From positions 1-64,000 of the forward strand of contig NZ_ALXE01000051.1 of the NCBI RefSeq assembly GCF_000295955.2: 64,000 bases of DNA, written 5' to 3'. The notes beneath the pieces are model-generated. The model did not search any database. It was not told the DNA's origin and was given only the letters and a program-made list of their open reading frames with translations. A program made the translations under genes and the position numbers. Source of the DNA: Pantoea sp. A4. GTDB lineage: Bacteria; Pseudomonadota; Gammaproteobacteria; Enterobacterales; Enterobacteriaceae. This document shows, piece by piece, positions 58,622 to 64,000 of this stretch; position 1 is the first letter of the stretch, and every line of letters begins with the position of its first letter.

Positions 58622-59935
58622 ATGAAAAAGACCCGATTAATTGCTGGTGTGGCGTTGGTCGCTGCGGCAGTGGCTGCCGCTTTACTGTGGCAAAATGGCA
58701 ACACCTCAGCAGATAACGTTGCCAGTAACGATGTTTTGACCAGTCAACCACCCACGGCGGCAGATGCCGCAGCGGTGGAGCGTGGTCGCTATGTGTCTAT
58801 CGCCAGCGACTGTACGGCCTGTCATACCGTTCCCGAAAGCAAGCAGCACATGGCGGGTGGCTACGCCATCAGCACGCCGTTTGGTGGGATTTACGCCAGC
58901 AATATCACCCCAGATACTGCAACGGGAATTGGTAGCTGGACGGAGCGTGATTTCTTCCGTGCCGTGCGTCATGGCAAAGGCAAAGAGGGTGAAAACCTCT
59001 ATCCTGCAATGCCTTACAACGCCTACGTGAAACTGACCGATCAGGATATGCACGACCTGTGGATGTATATGCGCTCGGTGCAGCCAATTCATAACGCGGT
59101 GCCAGAGACGCAGCTGGGTTTCCCGTATAACATCCGTCTGGCCATGATGGGCTGGAACCTGTTGTTCTTTAAAAATGAAGGGTTCAAGCCGGACCCCAGC
59201 CAGTCTGCGGAGTGGAATCGGGGTGCCTACCTGGTTGAAGGCCCGGAACACTGTGCCGCCTGCCATACCGCCAAGAATATCATTGGGGGCGATACCAGTG
59301 ATTACTTGCAGGGCAGTAACCTGGGGGAATGGCACGCGCCAGACATCACGCCAAATCACTACACCGGGATTGGTAGCTGGTCGCAGCAGCAAGTGGTGGA
59401 CTACCTGAAACTGGGCAGTAACCACGTTGCCGTGGCTTCAGGCCCGATGGCGGAAGCGGTGACCAATTCAACCCAGCATCTGACCGATGCCGATTTGAAT
59501 GCCATCGCGGTTTACCTGAAGTCGGTGAAACCCTCCGCTACCCAGAAGCCAACTGCGCTGACCACCGCTAACAGTGAGCAGATGAAAAGCGGCGAGAACC
59601 TCTATTCGGTTAACTGCACCGCCTGCCATAACAGTGACGGGAAAGGGATACCGAATCTCGCCGCCAGCCTCGCCAATAACCCAGGTTTACAGGCAGAAGA
59701 TCCTTCATCCATCATTACCACGGTATTGCAGGGCGGTCGCGGTGCAGTTACCGTCGGCAACCCGACCAGTGGTGCGATGCCTGCCTTTGCGTGGAAACTG
59801 TCTGACGACCAGGTCGCAGCAGTGGCGACCTATCTGCGCAATAGCTGGGGTAACGCCGCACCGGCCGTGACCGCAGAAGAAGTGGCGAAAACCCGTAAGC
59901 TGCTTAAAGCACCGGAGCAGATGCCGGAGCATTAA
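58622..59935 (+). CDS. Gluconate 2-dehydrogenase, cytochrome c subunit
   Basis: 437-residue periplasmic, membrane-anchored triheme cytochrome c. The N-terminal helix (about 5-24) is followed by three CxxCH heme sites, with first Cys at 64 (CTACH), 211 (CAACH) and 332 (CTACH). It passes electrons from the FAD subunit to ubiquinone. Start lies one base after the FAD-subunit stop. Last gene of the operon, followed by a strong terminator. Confidence 0.94.
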   Translation: MKKTRLIAGVALVAAAVAAALLWQNGNTSADNVASNDVLTSQPPTAADAAAVERGRYVSIASDCTACHTVPESKQHMAGGYAISTPFGGIYASNITPDTATGIGSWTERDFFRAVRHGKGKEGENLYPAMPYNAYVKLTDQDMHDLWMYMRSVQPIHNAVPETQLGFPYNIRLAMMGWNLLFFKNEGFKPDPSQSAEWNRGAYLVEGPEHCAACHTAKNIIGGDTSDYLQGSNLGEWHAPDITPNHYTGIGSWSQQQVVDYLKLGSNHVAVASGPMAEAVTNSTQHLTDADLNAIAVYLKSVKPSATQKPTALTTANSEQMKSGENLYSVNCTACHNSDGKGIPNLAASLANNPGLQAEDPSSIITTVLQGGRGAVTVGNPTSGAMPAFAWKLSDDQVAAVATYLRNSWGNAAPAVTAEEVAKTRKLLKAPEQMPEH

Positions 59936-59955
59936 TTAACGTCACACACAGCAAC

Positions 59956-59980
59956 AGGCCACCTTTGGTGGCCTTTTTTT
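59956..59980 (+). terminator. Rho-independent terminator of the gluconate dehydrogenase operon
   Basis: AGGCCACC-TTT-GGTGGCCT followed by T6-7; 20 bp after the operon's last stop. Confidence 0.92.
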
Positions 59981-60063
59981 GGTGTGCCGGGCATGTTCAG
60001 CAGCTCGGGGGGAAGTTCCTCTGATTGTGACCTAAAAATATTGACCACTGCACTGTTGTTTTA

Positions 60064-60297
60064 TCAGGACGGTTTTTTATGCCATTTACCGTCATCACCT
60101 TTTTCATATTGATGTTTTACAGCCGCCCAGGCAACCTTATGCGATACCTCTTCGCGTGAGTTGTCGTCGCGCCTGTCTTTTTTATCTTTATACTCATCCC
60201 ACGCACTGTTGAATGCCGCAATGTATATATCTTGCCCATGTGCGGGCAGAACATGTTTAACGCTATCTGGTAGTGAACTTCGCGAATCATAGGGCAT
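60064..60297 (-). CDS. chaB: ChaB family protein
   Basis: 77-residue basic protein, nearly identical in pattern to E. coli ChaB (76): MPYDSRSSLPDSVKHVLPAHGQDIY, FNSAWDEYKDK, and HKVAWAAVKHQYEKGDDGKWHKK. ChaB is described as a putative regulator of the ChaA cation/proton antiporter, but chaA is not adjacent here. It starts the stress-gene cluster at the right end of the window. Confidence 0.94.
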   Translation of the reverse strand: MPYDSRSSLPDSVKHVLPAHGQDIYIAAFNSAWDEYKDKKDRRDDNSREEVSHKVAWAAVKHQYEKGDDGKWHKKPS

Positions 60298-60539
60298 AGA
60301 TAATCTCCGTTGGATTCTGGCTTCAACTATGTCTTACATCACTTTTTGAGAGAAAATAATATAAAAATCAGGTGATCAACAGCATTTATAATGCTTGTAT
60401 TATATTAAATGTAGTCTGGATATAAGGTTTTTTCCAAAACATATCCTTCATGCGATGGTGTAAATTTTACCAAACTTTGAAAAAGTAAGTCTGGCAGTGG
60501 GTTAAGATTAAACTACTCTGGAACGTTACGAGGTTTGTT

Positions 60540-60740
60540 ATGAAAAATCACAGTTCGAATGAGCAATGTAATAAAGAAGGTGACGCGCGTAAAGACTTAC
60601 CGGAAGCTGCAAAAAATACTGGTAACGCCGATGAGAAGGATGATCATCCTGCCAGGGATAATCCGAATGAGCATGGTGAGATCCCACGTACACGTGATGA
60701 CAGCAAAGACCACAAGCAAGATCCGTACAAGGATCAATAA
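60540..60740 (+). CDS. Small, highly hydrophilic protein
   Basis: 66 residues, with Asp, Glu, Lys, Asn and His dominant and almost no hydrophobic residues (NTGNADEKDDHPARDNPNEHGE). It is likely to be intrinsically disordered, as seen in small desiccation or general-stress proteins. GAGG lies 6 nt before the ATG. A CTACTCT sequence at about 60512 resembles a sigma-S -10 element. Not recognised by name. Confidence 0.6.
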   Translation: MKNHSSNEQCNKEGDARKDLPEAAKNTGNADEKDDHPARDNPNEHGEIPRTRDDSKDHKQDPYKDQ

Positions 60741-61256
60741 TGTGTAAAAAATACTTTGCAACTAATTTCCTGAATGCGACTTGAAAGCAGGGTCGTAGGA
60801 TTTTTAGTCACACCAGGAAAGATGAATTACCTCCTCTTTAGGACTGCATTTGATTTATGCATACAAATGCGTGGAGAAAAATAAACAGGAACAATTATGG
60901 TCTCTATCCTGCCGTCAGGCTTGCGTTTTAAGCCAAACTGGCCAGACTTTAATGTTCATCCACTCCTGGAACTGAAGAGGTTGTGGTTGATGATGATAAG
61001 CTGGTCACCAGCCGCACACCTGATGATTTACCCGCGTTTAATCGTGAAACGTTGCGTATCCTCAATGCCGCCTGACCGGCTATTGGGAAGATGGCGCAAT
61101 ATGCGGTAAACCTGCTTTTCAACGGCGAAGGATACGCTAAACATCTGCGTATCCTTCGCTGCATAAATATTTATTGTCAGGCTCTGCAATCCTGAGGTGC
61201 AAAAGGCCACACTGAAAAACAGGATGAACTTTACCTACTTGTACCCGGTTCTTATG
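60741..61256. other. Degraded region holding a yhbO remnant
   Basis: 516 bp without an intact gene. It contains the in-frame 3' end of a YhbO-like gene (60974-61075) and otherwise only short open frames. Confidence 0.6.
60974..61075 (+). pseudogene. C-terminal remnant of a YhbO/DJ-1 family deglycase gene
   Basis: 33 codons plus TGA. The frame reads EEVVVDDDKLVTSRTPDD then LPAFNRETLRILNAA, matching almost residue for residue the C-terminus of E. coli YhbO (EVVVDKDQLVTSRTPDDLPAFNREALRLLGA in two parts), a stress-protective protein/DNA deglycase. An in-frame TAA lies at 60950-60952, and no upstream frame resembles the remaining 140 residues with its catalytic Cys. So only the last fifth survives, presumably after a deletion. 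It still has an intact stop and preserved reading, which suggests recent loss. Confidence 0.82.
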
Positions 61257-62150
61257 CTAGAGGGTGCCGGTTCCACCATCGGAGCACCACACCTGGCCGG
61301 AAGTGTAGCTGTTGGCCGTTTCCGCGAGTGTAACGTATAACGGCGCAATTTCTACGGGTTGCCCAGGACGAGAAAGCGGGGCGGTGGCACCGAACTGCTC
61401 AATTTTCTCTGGTGGTTGCCCCCCACATACCTGTAACGCCGTCCAGTAGGGGCCAGGTGCGACAGCGTTCACACGAATTTGCTGTTCTCCCAGTTGTTTG
61501 GCGAGAGATTTAGTAAAGGCCGCTATTGCCGCTTTTGTCTGCGCATAATCAAGTAAAATTGCACTTGGTTCATAGGCCTGAACAGATGAAGTGTTAATGA
61601 TAGATGAACCGCTGGGCAAGTATTCAAGTGCCGCCTTTGTTATCCAGAACATCGCATAAACATTCGTCTTAAACGTTGCATCAAAATCTTCAGTGGAGAG
61701 CGTCCGAATGGATTTATTATATTGCTGTCGGCCTGCATTATTCACCAGAATATCCAGCCCGCCTAGTTTCTCGTTAGCCTGATTAACTAACTGCTGACAA
61801 AATTCCTCAGAACGAATATCACCCGGAATTGCCACGGCTTTGCGGCCTTCTGCTTCAATTAATTGTACAACCTCTGCGGCATCCTGTTCTTCATCGGGTA
61901 AATAGTTGATAGCGACATCCGCACCTTCACGAGCATAGGCTATCGCCACGGCCCGGCCAATCCCTGAATCACCGCCTGTGATTAGCGCTTTACGGCCGTC
62001 CAGTCGGCCATTCCCTTGATAGCTTTCTTCACCATGATCGGGTTTAGGATTCATCTCGGATGCCAGCCCGGGAAATGCCTGATGCTGACGCTTAAAGGGT
62101 GGGGTAGGATATTGGTTAGTGAAAATTGACTTGTTGGTTGATGAAGTCAT
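61257..62150 (-). CDS. YghA-like short-chain dehydrogenase
   Basis: 297-residue SDR. An N-terminal extension (about 1-45, FKRQHQAFPGLASEMNPKPDHGE) is followed by cofactor motif ITGGDSGIGRAVAIAYAREGADVAINYLP, NNAGRQQ, and catalytic Ser, Tyr and Lys in NTSSVQAYEPSAILLDYAQTKAA. Closely related to E. coli YghA and Bacillus general-stress reductases. Probably acts on aldehydes or sugars. Often sigma-S dependent; it lies beside katE and chaB. Confidence 0.9.
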   Translation of the reverse strand: MTSSTNKSIFTNQYPTPPFKRQHQAFPGLASEMNPKPDHGEESYQGNGRLDGRKALITGGDSGIGRAVAIAYAREGADVAINYLPDEEQDAAEVVQLIEAEGRKAVAIPGDIRSEEFCQQLVNQANEKLGGLDILVNNAGRQQYNKSIRTLSTEDFDATFKTNVYAMFWITKAALEYLPSGSSIINTSSVQAYEPSAILLDYAQTKAAIAAFTKSLAKQLGEQQIRVNAVAPGPYWTALQVCGGQPPEKIEQFGATAPLSRPGQPVEIAPLYVTLAETANSYTSGQVWCSDGGTGTL

Positions 62151-62449
62151 CTTGATCTCCTGTAAGGTAGATTAAATTAAGCCTGGCAGAAGAATTTAAA
62201 TTTGTCACGAACGGTTCTGAAAGTGATTGGCTGGTTTTCATCGTGCTGGTGTGAATATTTTCATAAAGTTCCAGACGTAATGTTATCGAATTGTATATGC
62301 CATAATGATATTTTTACTGCCTTTAAAAATATCTACAAATATTTTTCCAATCATTTTCTGAGATTGGGAATGTCAGTGAGAATTATCTGAAAATACCTCG
62401 GTGGCCAACGGCCCTGACATTCACGCAGGACGCGTTGGCTAATTGACCA

Positions 62450-64000
62450 TCAGGCCGGTATAGAAAGTGCTTTATGGCTACGCGACCAGATGCGATGAGA
62501 TTTAATCCCCTCAATAAATTCCGTCAGAAGTGGGGGATCTGCTTTGTCTCCATCGGCAATTCCCGCTTCTTGTTCATCAGCCCTGAGCGCAAACGCCGTC
62601 TTGAAAAGGCGGGCATCACCGCTTAATCCAATCACCTTAAGATGTTTGTACGCCTCCAGCAGGAAGTATCGACTATCGCCACTGAGCAGCAGGGCATCAA
62701 TATTTCCGTCAGGCACAAAGACCGCATCAAAGGTCACTGAAGGTAAGCCAGAAAAAGTGGCATCTACGGGCAGGGCTGAGCCATCATCAGCCTGAACCTG
62801 ACCCAAATGTGCAGCCAGTAGCTTTGTATGGATACCTTCTGTTTTCAACGCCTTCAATACGGCCAGTACATCGGCAGATTTTACGCCATCACTCAGCAAT
62901 AAAGCGGCCTGACAACCTTTAACTGAGCGATCCTGCTGTGCATAGAGACTCAGACTGTCATCTTTTTTCAGACCATTTACGTCAGCAGCGGGGGGTGTAT
63001 TAAGCTGATCGTTTGTCAACCTGATGCCCAGATTGTCTGCCACGCGCTGCCCCAGAGTGACGTCGATGTGCACAAGGTGATCAATAACCCGTTCGCGGAT
63101 GTACGGCCGGGAAACTTTACTTAACTCAAACGAGTAGGCGGCAATGATATGCTCTTGTTCCACGGTAGTCTGGCTCAGCCAGAACAGGCGAGGCTGTGAA
63201 TAGTATTCACCGAAGGAGGGGCTGCGTTCACGTATCTTGCTACCTTCAATGCGCTCCTGATAGCTTTCAAAGCCGCCGCCCTGTGGGGCGGGTGGCGTCT
63301 CTCTTGGCCAGTTGTCATTGATAGAGTTAGGTTCGTAATTTGCCGGATTGGTATCGATGTCCTGTCGGTGCATACCCTGGCGCTGAAAATTATGGTAGGG
63401 GCAGACAGGACGGTTAATCGGGATCTCATGAAAGTTTGGCCCGCCGAGGCGGCTGATTTGCGTATCGGTGTAGGAGAAAAGCCGGCCTTGTAGCAGAGGA
63501 TCGTTGGTGAAGTCGAGGCCCGGTACGATATGTCCCGGATGAAATGCGACCTGTTCGGTTTCGGCAAAGAAGTTATCAGGATTGCGATTCAGCACCATTT
63601 TGCCTACGCGTTCTACCGGTACCAGCTCTTCCGGGATTAATTTAGTGGCATCGAGAATATCAAAGTCGAATTTACATTCATCTTCTTCCGGGATCAGCTG
63701 AAGGCCTAGCTCATATTCTGGATAGTCACCCGCCTCGATGGCTTCCCACAAGTCGCGTCGATGAAAATCGGGGTCGCGGCCGGTTAGCTTCTGAGACTCA
63801 TCCCACAGCAGTGATGCTTTCCCGGCCACGGGCTTCCAGTGAAAGCGAACAAAGGTGGATTTACCTTCCGCATTGATTAGCCGGAATGTGTGTATGCCGA
63901 ATCCTTCCATCGTGCGGTAGCTGCGGGGAATACCACGATCGGACATCGCCCAGATAACGTTATGCAGCGTTTCAGGCTGGAGAGAGACATAATCCCAGAA
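62450..64000 (-). CDS. katE: Catalase HPII KatE (5' end outside window)
   Basis: The last 517 codons of a large-subunit catalase; the frame is open through the right edge, so the start lies beyond base 64000. The window begins at FWDYVSLQPETLHNVIWAMSD. It includes the proximal heme Tyr in RLFSYTDTQISRLGG, NRNPDNFFAETEQVAFHPGHIVPGLDFTNDP, and the C-terminal flavodoxin/DJ-1-like domain (after GLKKDDSLSLYAQ). The catalytic His lies in the missing part. KatE is sigma-S dependent in E. coli, decomposing hydrogen peroxide in stationary phase. Confidence 0.96.
   Translation of the reverse strand, partial: FWDYVSLQPETLHNVIWAMSDRGIPRSYRTMEGFGIHTFRLINAEGKSTFVRFHWKPVAGKASLLWDESQKLTGRDPDFHRRDLWEAIEAGDYPEYELGLQLIPEEDECKFDFDILDATKLIPEELVPVERVGKMVLNRNPDNFFAETEQVAFHPGHIVPGLDFTNDPLLQGRLFSYTDTQISRLGGPNFHEIPINRPVCPYHNFQRQGMHRQDIDTNPANYEPNSINDNWPRETPPAPQGGGFESYQERIEGSKIRERSPSFGEYYSQPRLFWLSQTTVEQEHIIAAYSFELSKVSRPYIRERVIDHLVHIDVTLGQRVADNLGIRLTNDQLNTPPAADVNGLKKDDSLSLYAQQDRSVKGCQAALLLSDGVKSADVLAVLKALKTEGIHTKLLAAHLGQVQADDGSALPVDATFSGLPSVTFDAVFVPDGNIDALLLSGDSRYFLLEAYKHLKVIGLSGDARLFKTAFALRADEQEAGIADGDKADPPLLTEFIEGIKSHRIWSRSHKALSIPA

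Noticed and set aside
60897..61109. A 70-codon open frame across the yhbO remnant
   Set aside because: It runs in another frame from the recognisable YhbO tail and has no ribosome binding site or family match.
1..64000. tRNA/rRNA genes, insertion sequences, prophage or CRISPR
   Set aside because: Looked for cloverleaf genes, transposase-like frames, terminal repeats and regularly spaced repeats; none found apart from the asr coding repeats.

Overview
The window is chromosomal DNA of a gamma-proteobacterium of the order Enterobacterales, most like Pantoea or a close relative in the Erwiniaceae. The basis is the match of many proteins to Escherichia coli families (RstAB, YdgH, PntAB, UspE, FNR, RhaSRBADMT, YnfM/YnfL/Mlc, YnfA/B/D, YdfG, Dcp, KatE), together with a membrane gluconate dehydrogenase operon, HpxO and an OsmU-type osmoprotectant transporter. 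The genus is an inference. No tRNA, rRNA, insertion sequence, prophage or CRISPR array was seen.

Layout. 1-9.5 kb: acid-shock gene asr (cut by the left edge), the rstA-rstB-carboxypeptidase M32 operon, an unrecognised small gene, ydgH and the transhydrogenase operon pntAB. 9.5-12.1 kb: uspE, fnr, smrA. 12.1-23.6 kb is accessory metabolism: a PcaQ/PcaK-like regulator and transporter pair, DoxX, a carboxylesterase, three LysR regulators, a methionine aminotransferase with an orphan amino-acid binding protein, and an M20 peptidase plus MHS transporter pair. 23.7-32.5 kb: a complete L-rhamnose locus (aldA, rhaT, rhaSR, rhaBAD, rhaM). 32.5-46.5 kb: sotB, cybB, ynfM/ynfL, mlc, an NCS2 purine permease, a four-gene osmoprotectant ABC transporter, an EmrB-type pump and ynfD/B/A. 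46.5-52.2 kb: ydfG, guanine deaminase guaD, dcp and urate hydroxylase hpxO. 52.5-60 kb: a YheO-type regulator with a serine/threonine dehydratase, then a LacI-type regulator divergent from the three-gene gluconate 2-dehydrogenase operon. 60-64 kb: a stress cluster (chaB, a small hydrophilic protein, a yhbO remnant, a YghA-like reductase, and katE cut by the right edge).

How the genes work together. The most interesting signal is regulatory. guaD, hpxO and the NCS2 permease are 8-14 kb apart from neighbour to neighbour, yet each has a -24/-12 (sigma-54) promoter match directly upstream. guaD and the permease also have paired NtrC-like enhancer sites. This suggests a dispersed nitrogen-controlled purine salvage regulon: import, guanine to xanthine, and urate oxidation. 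The rhaB and rhaT promoters share the same CRP-RhaS-RhaS-(-10) geometry. asr has a near-consensus RstA box, and rstAB lies about 3 kb away. mlc has its own Mlc operator and a CRP site. Relative to E. coli, familiar terminus-region genes are retained but reordered, with metabolic islands inserted between them.
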